The notes below the pieces were generated by a model that searched no databases, was not told the origin of the DNA, and saw only the letters and a program-made list of their open reading frames with translations. A stretch of DNA of 64,000 nt from an uncultured Bacteroides sp. (GTDB lineage Bacteria > Bacteroidota > Bacteroidia > Bacteroidales > Bacteroidaceae): contig NZ_URFY01000006.1 of assembly GCF_900547205.1 (NCBI RefSeq), positions 1 through 64,000 on the forward strand, read 5' to 3'. Within the stretch, counting starts at the first letter, position 1. Each line of letters begins with the position of its first letter. The translations under genes were made by a program, and so were the position numbers. This document shows positions 36,522 through 43,943 of the stretch, in pieces.

Positions 36522-37744
36522 ACCTTCCTTTCTACATAGCCAAGCGTTATCTCTTCTCCAAAAAGAAGCATAACGCTATCAATATCATATCCGGCATCTC
36601 TGTATGCGGAGTGGCGCTGGCTACGTTGGCGCTGGTCTGCACGCTTTCCGTGTTCAACGGTTTTCAGGATATGGTGGCTAGCTTTTTCACGGCTTTCGAT
36701 CCGCAGTTGAAGATTACCATCCGCGAAGGCAAAGTCTTTGACGGGCAGGACGAGCGGATACGGGCCGTCTGTGCGCTTCCCGAAGTGGACGTGTTTACGC
36801 AGACGCTTGAGGAAAATGCCATGGTGCAGTACAAAGACCGCCAAGCGATGGTCGTATTGAAGGGGGTAGAAGATAACTTTGAACAGTTGACCGCCATCGA
36901 CAGCATACTTTACGGCGCGGGCGATTTCCTTCTTCACGACTCGATAGTGAACTACGGCGTTCTCGGCGTAGAACTTGTTGCCACGCTTGGCACCGGACTC
37001 GAATTTGTCGATCCCCTCCAGATTTACCTTCCCAAGCGGAATGCCAAAGTAAACATGGCAAATCCCGGAGCATCTTTCAATCGTGATTACCTGTATTCTC
37101 CCGGCGTGGTGTTCGTAGTGAACCAGCAGCAATATGACGGGAAGTATATTCTTACCTCTCTCGACTTTCTCCGCCAGTTGCTCGATTATACAACCGAAGT
37201 TTCCGCCATCGAGCTGAAACTGACCCCTAATGCCAGCACTTCCTCGGTGCAATCAAAGATACAAAAAATGCTGGGCGACGACTTTGTGGTGCAAGACCGC
37301 TACCAGCAGCAAGCCGATGTGTTCCGTATCATGGAGATAGAGAAGTTGATATCCTACCTATTTCTCACTTTTATCCTGATGATTGCCTGTTTCAATGTGA
37401 TAGGTTCCCTTTCGATGCTGATATTGGATAAGAAAGAGGATGTAATCACGCTGCGCAGTCTTGGGGCCGATGATAAACTTATTTCCCGTATATTCTTGTT
37501 CGAAGGACGACTTATTTCGCTCTTTGGTGCCATCTCAGGCATCATATTGGGATTGGTGCTCTGTCTCGTTCAGCAGAAGTTCGGCATTATCACGCTCGGT
37601 GGGGGTGGGGGAGCTTTTGTGGTCGATGCCTATCCTGTAAGTGTTCATGCGTGGGATGTGGTACTTATTTTTGTGACAGTTCTGGCTGTCGGATTCCTTT
37701 CTGTATGGTATCCTGTGCGCTATCTTAGTAAAAGGCTTTTATAA
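36518..37744 (+). CDS. FtsX/LolE-type ABC transporter permease
   Basis: 408 residues, start GTG 36518 (overlaps the rbfA stop by 4 bases). First membrane helix about 21-45 (IISGISVCGVALATLALVCTLSVFNGFQ), a large periplasmic domain (about 50-265), then three helices (LISYLFLTFILMIACFNVIGSLSMLI, LISLFGAISGIILGLVLCLVQ, VVLIFVTVLAVGFLSVWYP). This is the MacB/LolC-LolE core topology. The pattern of KRYLFSKKKHNAINIISGISVCGVA strongly resembles LolC/E, the permease that releases lipoproteins from the inner membrane to the Lol carrier. The ATPase gene (lolD) is not in the window. Confidence 0.88.
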   Translation: MNLPFYIAKRYLFSKKKHNAINIISGISVCGVALATLALVCTLSVFNGFQDMVASFFTAFDPQLKITIREGKVFDGQDERIRAVCALPEVDVFTQTLEENAMVQYKDRQAMVVLKGVEDNFEQLTAIDSILYGAGDFLLHDSIVNYGVLGVELVATLGTGLEFVDPLQIYLPKRNAKVNMANPGASFNRDYLYSPGVVFVVNQQQYDGKYILTSLDFLRQLLDYTTEVSAIELKLTPNASTSSVQSKIQKMLGDDFVVQDRYQQQADVFRIMEIEKLISYLFLTFILMIACFNVIGSLSMLILDKKEDVITLRSLGADDKLISRIFLFEGRLISLFGAISGIILGLVLCLVQQKFGIITLGGGGGAFVVDAYPVSVHAWDVVLIFVTVLAVGFLSVWYPVRYLSKRLL

Positions 37745-37783
37745 TAGCCTGCGTCTGAAAAATAGGATGCACATTGCTGAGTT

Positions 37784-37836
37784 ATGATTTGCACCCCTTA
37801 GCGACTAAGAATCATTTTATTTTCTTTTTTATTTTT
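37784..37836 (+). terminator. Terminator of the aroQ-rbfA-permease operon
   Basis: Nested hairpin (ATGATT ... AATCAT outside, CTTAG-CGA-CTAAG inside, 37784-37815) followed by a long T-rich run. Confidence 0.6.
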
Positions 37837-37855
37837 CTAATTGGCGGGATACTTG

Positions 37856-37863
37856 TATATTTG
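37856..37863 (+). promoter_or_regulatory. -7 box (TATATTTG) of the ECF sigma gene
   Basis: Exact TAnnTTTG, 38 bases before the GTG start at 37902; the -33 element is weak. Confidence 0.45.
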
Positions 37864-37901
37864 GCTCAATTTTGTTAATAAGTAATAATCTATAATGCTT
37901 C

Positions 37902-38459
37902 GTGAGAATTGAGAATAACGACATAGTTAAGATTGTGAACGGTGATGAAATAGCCTTCACCCGATTCATGGAGCATTATTCTTCGCGTCTGTATTACTAC
38001 GCCTATGGCTTGTTGGGCCAGAAGGAGATGGCGGAAGAGGTAGTCAGCGATGTGTTTTTTGAGGCGTGGAAAAACAGGAAAGGACTGGCGCAGATTGAGT
38101 ATATGAACGCTTGGCTGCAAACGATTACCTACCGCAAATCAATCTCTTATTTACGAAAAGAAACCGGGAGGGATGAAATATCATTTGATGAAATTGACGA
38201 TTTCACGTTCGAGCCTATCCAGTCGCCCGACGAGGAGCTGATTAGTCGTGAAGAGGTGGCGGAAATAAACAGTGCGCTAGAGAAGCTGCCGCCCAAATGC
38301 AAACACGTCTTTTTTCTGGCTAAGATGGAGGGGATGCCATATCTTCAAATCGCAGATATGCTTCAAGTTTCCGTGCAAACGGTGAATTATCACATTGCTT
38401 ATGCGGTAGATGCAATTTCTAAGAGTCTCAGGATTAATCCGCGGAAAAAGAAGCAATAG
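37902..38459 (+). CDS. ECF-type RNA polymerase sigma-70 factor
   Basis: 185 residues, GTG start (no ATG in frame nearby). Region 2 (FTRFMEHYSSRLYYYAYGLLGQKEMAEEVVSDVFFEAWKNR) and region 4 (LEKLPPKCKHVFFLAKMEGMPYLQIADMLQVSVQTVNYHI) with the linker full of acidic residues. In Bacteroides, such factors are held by a FecR anti-sigma and released by an STN-SusC transporter when the glycan arrives; the only FecR in the window is 4 kb downstream (42436). The last residues (RKKKQ) are basic. The partner assignment is inference. Confidence 0.93.
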   Translation: MRIENNDIVKIVNGDEIAFTRFMEHYSSRLYYYAYGLLGQKEMAEEVVSDVFFEAWKNRKGLAQIEYMNAWLQTITYRKSISYLRKETGRDEISFDEIDDFTFEPIQSPDEELISREEVAEINSALEKLPPKCKHVFFLAKMEGMPYLQIADMLQVSVQTVNYHIAYAVDAISKSLRINPRKKKQ

Positions 38460-38602
38460 GAACAAGTGTCTGTTCTTGACAATAAATAGGATGGTGCTCA
38501 AGGATGAAATTCTGTACTCTATATTTACTGTTTATTATCCTCAAATCCATTCCTTTGATTTCATGTCTTTATTCTCCATTGAAAATAGCTTATAGTTCTT
38601 GC

Positions 38603-38676
38603 ATAAACTCATTTTGAGTTTATAATAAAAACCGTTTTCGTTTATAATAAACGGGTCTTACGTTTATTATAAACTC
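38603..38676. repeat. Multi-copy inverted/direct repeat (unit GTTTATAATAAA)
   Basis: Inverted part-copy at 38603-38611 pairing with 38615-38623 (9-bp stem, 3-base loop), direct copies at 38616-38629 and 38639-38653 (the latter itself a palindrome) and an inverted copy at 38663-38676 exactly complementary to 38616-38629 (14 bp). Confidence 0.8.
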
Positions 38677-38717
38677 TCATTTGTCGTTTCAGTACTTTCT
38701 ACTTGAATATATACAAC

Positions 38718-38945
38718 AAAAAAGCTGCAAACTCCATAGGAGTTCACAGCCTTTCTGCTTTCATAGGGATTGGTTATACCCTAATCTTATTTAAATCACT
38801 CATTCAAACTGTTGCAATCTTATACTTTTCCTTCATTGGATATAGATGTTCATATGTATTTATTTCGTTCAATATAATCTTTTAGTTTATAGTTCTAATT
38901 ACTGATACATCTGCAAATATACAACAAAAAAAGATATTTGTCAAG
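38718..38945 (-). ncRNA. Predicted small RNA of about 190 nt (minus strand)
   Basis: Minus strand: TTG (38942-38944), 20 bases, then TATATTTG (38914-38921), an almost ideal Bacteroides promoter. It is followed by about 190 bases without any sizeable ORF, a small hairpin (AGGG/CCCT around 38778-38793), and a strong Rho-independent terminator (12-bp stem 38724-38735 with 38739-38750, loop of 3, then six T at 38718-38723). Its start would be near 38907. Nothing in the sequence identifies it with 6S, tmRNA or SRP RNA. Confidence 0.5.
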
Positions 38946-39117
38946 TCCTTCGGGCAATTATGCGTTTTTATATCTCCTCGCACACCCTCATTTCCATTCC
39001 TTTATATGCCTTCTAGTTTGAAGAACTTTATGTCAGGAATTCCAAACTTTTGATACTGTTGGTGCAAAACTTCTTATTTTTGTCCCCTCATTTCCAGTCT
39101 ATTTCAGAAAAAACGTA

Positions 39118-39125
39118 TATCTTTG
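39118..39125 (+). promoter_or_regulatory. -7 box (TATCTTTG) immediately before a terminator-like hairpin
   Basis: Exact TAnnTTTG; the predicted transcript would run straight into the hairpin at 39130-39176. Confidence 0.35.
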
Positions 39126-39129
39126 CCGC

Positions 39130-39176
39130 GCACTTGCAGCTCATCGGCGTGATGAAGCTGGAGGAAAGTGCTTTTT
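39130..39176 (+). terminator. Strong terminator-like hairpin
   Basis: Outer arms GCACTT (39130-39135) and AAGTGC (39166-39171), inner arms CAGCTCATC and GATGAAGCTG, followed by TTTTTATTTTTT. It has no gene just before it. Confidence 0.65.
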
Positions 39177-39553
39177 ATTTTTTAATGGAGTATACGTATT
39201 GTCTCTCATTCCTGAAAATAGCTAAGTTTTATGTAGAGAGAGATGATACAACAGATACTCCACGTTAACGTAACTGTATATCAACATTTCAGTTAGGGAT
39301 GTGTTATATATAAACGATTGACGTGGATGTCTGTTGTTATCATTATCTTCTACAAAGGTGTAGCTAGCCTCAGGAACAGATAATGTGCAACAGCGCCACG
39401 TCATTTTTGTGTCCGGTGGTCCCAAATAAACCCCATGCTTAACCTAACCAATTCCCCAGCCGTTGGGCTAAAAAAGAAGCGTGGTGCTTGTTGTACTTAT
39501 ATATTGAACAAGAGATTATTCACTCTAAAGTATCACATATAAAAACGAACACT

Positions 39554-40015
39554 ATGTCACAATGGATTAGTATTAAAGAAGCGGCCGAGAAATTCGATAT
39601 TGACCAAGCATATATTCAGCTTTGGGTGGATATGGAAGTAATTATCTCGTATTACGAGAATAACACTACTTTCGTGTATGAAGGCAACGTTCGCACTTTC
39701 GTAGACTTTGGAAGGATGCAAGGAAGCCATTCATCGTATGTCTACCTGTTAGAGAAACTTTGCATAAAGAAAATCGCAACTTGTGATACGTATGCCATGC
39801 TTCTAGATGCGCGCGATAAGGAGATTGCATTGTATAGAGAAGCGAAAGCACAGTGTGATAGGTATCAAGCAATGCATATGTTAGACCTGACGGAGTCATG
39901 GAAATCAAGCATTGAATACTTATCAGATCATAATCTCCTGAAGTATTGGCTAAAGAAGTTACGTGTGAGAATCAAATACTTCTATAGATTAGCACGCATT
40001 CGTTTTTGTCATTGA
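39554..40015 (+). CDS. Small protein with MerR/excisionase-like N-terminal helices, unknown
   Basis: 153 residues from ATG 39554. The start SQWISIKEAAEKFDIDQAYIQLWVDMEVI reads like the first helices of a MerR/excisionase DNA-binding fold; the rest is helical and basic at the C-terminus (KKLRVRIKYFYRLARIRF). I do not recognise a family. It overlaps the 3' end of the converging Rpn gene by 7 bases. A regulator or accessory protein of a mobile or decayed element is possible. Confidence 0.6.
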   Translation: MSQWISIKEAAEKFDIDQAYIQLWVDMEVIISYYENNTTFVYEGNVRTFVDFGRMQGSHSSYVYLLEKLCIKKIATCDTYAMLLDARDKEIALYREAKAQCDRYQAMHMLDLTESWKSSIEYLSDHNLLKYWLKKLRVRIKYFYRLARIRFCH

Positions 40016-40920
40016 AGTCTTTCTATATCCTCAACTTGAAGCCCTGTAAATTTAGCAATCATATCGGTAGACATTCCGCTATTCTTCATCTGCAAGGCTA
40101 TTTCGAGCTGCTTCTTTTTCTGGCCTTCCTTAAAGCCCTCTTTAATTCCCTCTTTCCGAATGTCCTCATTCACAATCTCGCTAACTCTATACCTATCCAA
40201 TGCTTTATCGTAAGCAATGCGGTTTTCCTCCGATAGATTGGCAACGGCAGCCAATCTAGCCAGATGTTCAAACACTTGGTCCTTCAAAGCATCCGGCATT
40301 CTGTTCCAATTGTTCATATTCTTTAGAGCATAAATTAGTTTATCATATAACGTATGGCAATCCGGCAATTCCTTCGTGAAATAAGGGAATTGCAGATATA
40401 TCTGCCTGAAATGAGGATTGACCACCTTTCCGGTGTCCCGGTCGGAAATCACCGTATCGGTGCGAAACTTCGCTTCCAGACTATCTTCTTTGAAGTTCAT
40501 CAGGAAGATGCCATATACGGTAGGCAGTCTATATTGTTTACCATACGGGGCGATTGGTTCACGAACCATCATCATGTCTTCCGGCACAGGAACTTCCTTG
40601 GAAGAAGGAGACTCTATCTGTCGGCTTACTGCACGGCAGACATAATAAAGTGTCCTGTCCAGAAAATGACTGTGCCATCTATTCTGCATCTCGACGATTA
40701 TGAATTCACCCGTTGCAGTGCGACAGTAGAGGTCGTAAATGATGCCTTTATCGCTTACGTTATCTGCATGGTCTTCTTTATCGAGAAAAGTAAGATCCGT
40801 AATATGATGTTCGCCCGCAAGGAGTTCATTCAACAAAATGATGAGCAAATCCTTGCTGGCAGGCTGACCGAAGATTACTTTAAAGCCAATGTCTGTAAAA
40901 GGGTTGACGTATCTGGACAT
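40009..40920 (-). CDS. Rpn-family recombination-promoting nuclease/putative transposase
   Basis: 303 residues of the PD-(D/E)XK family. Family opening RYVNPFTDIGFKVIFGQPASKDLLIILLNELL; nuclease core Asp63 (IIYDLYC) and Glu77-x-Gln79 (FIIVEMQNR); then the family C-terminal half (DRTLYYVCRAVSRQI, LKDQVFEHLARLAAVANLSEENR) and a charged tail (KEGIKEGFKEGQKKKQ). Members are RecA-independent DNA-cleaving enzymes in E. coli, many copies per Bacteroides genome. It breaks the sequence between the ECF sigma gene and its presumed FecR. Confidence 0.92.
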   Translation of the reverse strand: MSRYVNPFTDIGFKVIFGQPASKDLLIILLNELLAGEHHITDLTFLDKEDHADNVSDKGIIYDLYCRTATGEFIIVEMQNRWHSHFLDRTLYYVCRAVSRQIESPSSKEVPVPEDMMMVREPIAPYGKQYRLPTVYGIFLMNFKEDSLEAKFRTDTVISDRDTGKVVNPHFRQIYLQFPYFTKELPDCHTLYDKLIYALKNMNNWNRMPDALKDQVFEHLARLAAVANLSEENRIAYDKALDRYRVSEIVNEDIRKEGIKEGFKEGQKKKQLEIALQMKNSGMSTDMIAKFTGLQVEDIERLQ

Positions 40921-41022
40921 AATATCTCCTATTTTCGAGCAAAGATAAAGGTTTTAATCCATAAAGCCCTATATATAACTTCTCTTTATGGAATGATATT
41001 ACGATTTCTTGAAAAAACACTG

Positions 41023-41030
41023 TATCTTTG
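41023..41030 (+). promoter_or_regulatory. -7 box (TATCTTTG) of the porin gene
   Basis: Exact TAnnTTTG, 42 bases before ATG 41072. Confidence 0.5.
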
Positions 41031-41071
41031 CCATCCGATTGAGCGCGACTGCGTGTATTATATAATTGACT

Positions 41072-42256
41072 ATGAAAACACACATAAACATTAGGAAGAA
41101 TGCATCTGCTATGAGAAATATCTTTTTATTGGGTTTTGCATACCTGATAGCAACTTCTGTACCCGTGAATGCCCAAGACAAGAATACGCTAAAGGTGAAT
41201 CCCATCGGAAGAGTGCTGATAGATGCAGGTCTGTTCAGTTCGAAAAACAAAGAATTTGTGGATGGCGTAGCGATTCCCGATGCCAGAATCGGCTTGAAAG
41301 CCAGCTATGGGAAATTCAAAGCGAAAGTGGATATCGGATATGCCTACGGTAAAATCAACATGAAAGATATATTCATCGAAAGGCAATTCTCGCCAAACGC
41401 ATCGTTGTGCGTCGGCAACTTTGTCCATCACTTCGGCCTGCTCAATTACACCAGCTCGTCGATGAAGGCAACGATGGAAACGCCTACCATCAACGAAGCA
41501 TTTTTCGATTCGCGACAGATTGGAGCTATGTTTGTGTACGATAAGAAGAGCTTCTTTGGCACAGCAAGCGTATACGTAGAAGACCAAGCCCTCAAAAAGA
41601 AGTCGAACGAGCTGGGCAAAACGGGATATGGCGCCATAAGCCGACTGGTCTACCGCCCCTTGCGCAATGACGGCACCTTGTTTCAGGTAGGCGTGTCGGG
41701 TGCTTACGAAACTCCCCGATATAACAAAGATGAAGAACTCAACCACACGAGTTTCGATTTGGGAACCAACTTCCCGACACGTATCGCACAGGTCAGTGCC
41801 GTGAATGCGGTGGTTACGAATGCCAAACATATGTTTAAGTTCACACCTGAGTTGGTGGCGGGCTATGGCCCCGTCGCTTTGGAGGCACAATATTACTACC
41901 TTCAGGTGGACCGGGAGAAACAACAGAAAAACTATAAGGCGACCGGAGCCTATGGAGTGCTGAGAGGACTGCTGATAGGAAGCAATTACAAGCATTCGTA
42001 CACAGACTGTGGAATAGACAGGCCTTCTTCCGGCTCCTTGGAATGTGTGCTTGGCTACAACTATACCGATATGTCCGATGCCAAAGCAGGCATTCGCGGC
42101 GGGCGCCTGAAAGATGCCTCGCTCACCCTCAATTACTATCTGAATAAGTATATGATATGGCGACTCAGATACTCGTACACCACCACTACGGACAGGGAAG
42201 GATTTGAGAATCAAAGGCTGAATGCCTTCCAAACAAGACTTCAGATAATATTCTAA
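41072..42256 (+). CDS. OprO/OprP-type phosphate-selective porin family protein
   Basis: Outer-membrane beta-barrel with a signal peptide (MRNIFLLGFAYLIATSVPVNAQ; start ATG 41072, the ATG at 41111 is an alternative). 394 residues of alternating beta strands with Gly/Tyr/Trp turns (DARIGLKASYGKFKAKVDIGYAYGKINMKDIFIERQF, VGNFVHHFGLLNYTSSSMKATMETPTINEAF, GVLRGLLIGSNYKHS, LTLNYYLNKYMIWRLRYSY) ending in the barrel-typical terminal Phe (QTRLQIIF). The substrate in Bacteroides is not established; phosphate is only the name of the family. Own promoter; it looks independent of the PUL. Confidence 0.85.
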   Translation: MKTHINIRKNASAMRNIFLLGFAYLIATSVPVNAQDKNTLKVNPIGRVLIDAGLFSSKNKEFVDGVAIPDARIGLKASYGKFKAKVDIGYAYGKINMKDIFIERQFSPNASLCVGNFVHHFGLLNYTSSSMKATMETPTINEAFFDSRQIGAMFVYDKKSFFGTASVYVEDQALKKKSNELGKTGYGAISRLVYRPLRNDGTLFQVGVSGAYETPRYNKDEELNHTSFDLGTNFPTRIAQVSAVNAVVTNAKHMFKFTPELVAGYGPVALEAQYYYLQVDREKQQKNYKATGAYGVLRGLLIGSNYKHSYTDCGIDRPSSGSLECVLGYNYTDMSDAKAGIRGGRLKDASLTLNYYLNKYMIWRLRYSYTTTTDREGFENQRLNAFQTRLQIIF

Positions 42257-42435
42257 CCAAGTTTTCACTAAGAGAAAGAGAGTGCAGACTGAATTATAAA
42301 TTGGTACTATCTCCATTTTATTGCATAACATACGATAAGCTCCAACCACTTTTTTGAAAGAAAATGAAAAAAAGTTCATATTCCACCTAGAGATTATTTA
42401 AAGATTTGCGTCTCTAACTATAGAACAACCTAAAA

Positions 42436-43569
42436 ATGAGTATGAGCTTAAAAGAAGAACATGACCGCCTGACCGATTTATTCGACAAACTAAATTCTCA
42501 AGAGAATGTAGAGAATGAGTTTGCGTCCTTGTCCGAGGGCGACAAAATGAAATTCTTTTGGGAAGACTGTACGCCCCCGAAGATGGATGCTTCTTCTATT
42601 ATCAAGAAGACTCAGCAAAAAATAAAGCAGGACGCACAGCGCCGCAGAAGAAACTATTTTCTGGTCGCTTCCGCCTCCATCGCAGCTTCTATATTGATTT
42701 GCGTCTCAACGATATACTTTCTCAATCAAACAGGATATCAACCTACAGACTTCCATGCCATGATGCAACAAATGACTTCGGACTCCATAGTGAACGAAGT
42801 CACCCTGATAACCTCCAAGAAGCAACTGAACTTGGACGAAGGTGCCCACATCCAATATACCAAAGAAGGAAAAGTAGCCGTCAACTCGCAGAAAGTGGAA
42901 GAAGAGAAAGGGGAGGACGCAGCAGTGGAGCCCGAAGAATACGACCAATTGCTGGTTCCGGCAGGCAAACGGGCGACAATCCAACTGTCCGACGGAACAC
43001 TGCTCACCGTAAACTCCCAGTCGAAAGTAATCTACCCCCGACGTTTTCAAGGCAGCACCCGCAAGATTTATGCACAAGGCGAAGTCTTTCTGGACGTGGC
43101 GCACGATAAGGAACACCCGTTTATTGTAGAAGCCAACGGCTTCAATCTGCGAGTGCTTGGCACTAAGTTCAACATCTCCAACTACGAAGGCGAAGCTACG
43201 AACATCGTGCTCGTGGAAGGTTCGGTGGAAGTGACCGACAAGCATAAGAAAAAGGCACGTATGACCCCCTCCGATTTACTGAATATCGCTGACGGCACCA
43301 TTGCTTACCAAAAACAGGTGGATGTAGCCGAATATATCAGTTGGGTGGACGGAATGATGATATTGAATGGTAGCCGCCTTTCGGACATTGCTCAGAAACT
43401 GAGTAAATATTACGGTATTACTATAGGGTGCGACCCACAGGTGGCGTCAGGCAGGGTATACGGAAAGTTGGACCTGAAGGATGATATAGACGAGATACTC
43501 CGGTGCTTGCAGCAAACCCTTCCGTTTACCATTGAAAAAACTGATACTAGTATATACTTAGATAAATAA
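42436..43569 (+). CDS. FecR-type anti-sigma factor, PUL 2
   Basis: 377 residues with a cytoplasmic N-terminus (about 1-70), one membrane helix (NYFLVASASIAASILICVSTIYFL, about 73-97) and a periplasmic FecR domain (YDQLLVPAGKRATIQLSDGTLLTVNSQSKVIYPRRF, AQGEVFLDVAHDKEHPF, ADGTIAYQKQVDVAEYISWVDGMMILNGSRLSDIAQKLSKYYGI). It holds the ECF sigma factor inactive and is signalled by the STN domain of the SusC encoded next. It is 4 kb from the nearest ECF sigma gene and separated from susC by a 374-base region with a duplicated leader. Confidence 0.93.
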   Translation: MSMSLKEEHDRLTDLFDKLNSQENVENEFASLSEGDKMKFFWEDCTPPKMDASSIIKKTQQKIKQDAQRRRRNYFLVASASIAASILICVSTIYFLNQTGYQPTDFHAMMQQMTSDSIVNEVTLITSKKQLNLDEGAHIQYTKEGKVAVNSQKVEEEKGEDAAVEPEEYDQLLVPAGKRATIQLSDGTLLTVNSQSKVIYPRRFQGSTRKIYAQGEVFLDVAHDKEHPFIVEANGFNLRVLGTKFNISNYEGEATNIVLVEGSVEVTDKHKKKARMTPSDLLNIADGTIAYQKQVDVAEYISWVDGMMILNGSRLSDIAQKLSKYYGITIGCDPQVASGRVYGKLDLKDDIDEILRCLQQTLPFTIEKTDTSIYLDK

Positions 43570-43943
43570 CCTTTTTAATTAATCTATTAAACAATGAGAA
43601 ATGCCTATGAAGAACAAACCTAGAAAGTGAGAGTGTACAAAAAAATCGGATAAATATTGGCGTATTTACCCGATGTTAATTCCTTAGTTAAATCAATAAA
43701 TCCAAAATTGTTAACCTAAAAAGAAATTTTTATGGTAAAGAAAGCTATTTTTTATAACCAAACGAATAAAGTTAATCTTTTTTCAGCATTAAATGCCTTT
43801 TTTATGACTCAGCATATACTTATGACACACAACCCTCCGTCAGATTAGCGAAAGTCATCCTGCATCGGTCTGGTATTGGCGTACTTGACTGATATTCAAA
43901 TAAAATCAATAAATCCAAAATCGTTAACCAATTAAAGAAACTT
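43570..43943 (+). other. FecR-SusC intergenic region with a duplicated leader
   Basis: Two similar blocks: 43655-43743 and 43874-43955. Each runs from TATTGGCGTA through AAATCAATAAATCC to GTTAACC and a start codon with ATGGTAAAGAAA. The second block leads into susC; the first leads into a 38-codon ORF (43732-43848) that starts MVKK like SusC and then diverges. The rest of the region is AT-rich with no other clear feature. Confidence 0.8.
43732..43848 (+). pseudogene. Abortive 38-codon copy of the SusC start
   Basis: ATGGTAAAGAAA then an AT-rich reading frame ending at TAG 43846-43848. The first four residues equal those of SusC at 43944; after that there is no resemblance. It could be a decayed former 5' end or a leader peptide. 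Confidence 0.4.

Larger units (their letters stand above)
38460..39553. other. 1.1-kb gene-poor stretch with repeats, hairpins and a predicted short RNA
   Basis: No protein-coding ORF is convincing here. It holds: a repeat cluster (38603-38676), a predicted minus-strand RNA (38718-38945), a promoter plus terminator (39118-39176), and an imperfect inverted-repeat system (39242-39404). The composition is AT-rich and irregular, as expected from a decayed or inserted element between the ECF sigma gene and the next gene. Confidence 0.6.

Noticed and set aside
38718..38945. Identifying the predicted RNA as 6S, tmRNA or SRP RNA
   Set aside because: Its ends are not complementary as in 6S RNA, and no tag-peptide or SRP-type loop is visible.
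38703..39268. Short open frames of 60-72 codons in the gene-poor region
   Set aside because: No start signal, no motif, and they overlap the predicted RNA, terminators and repeats.
41189..42379. 396-codon open frame antisense to the porin
   Set aside because: Shadow of the porin reading frame; extends past it only slightly, with no RBS or homology.
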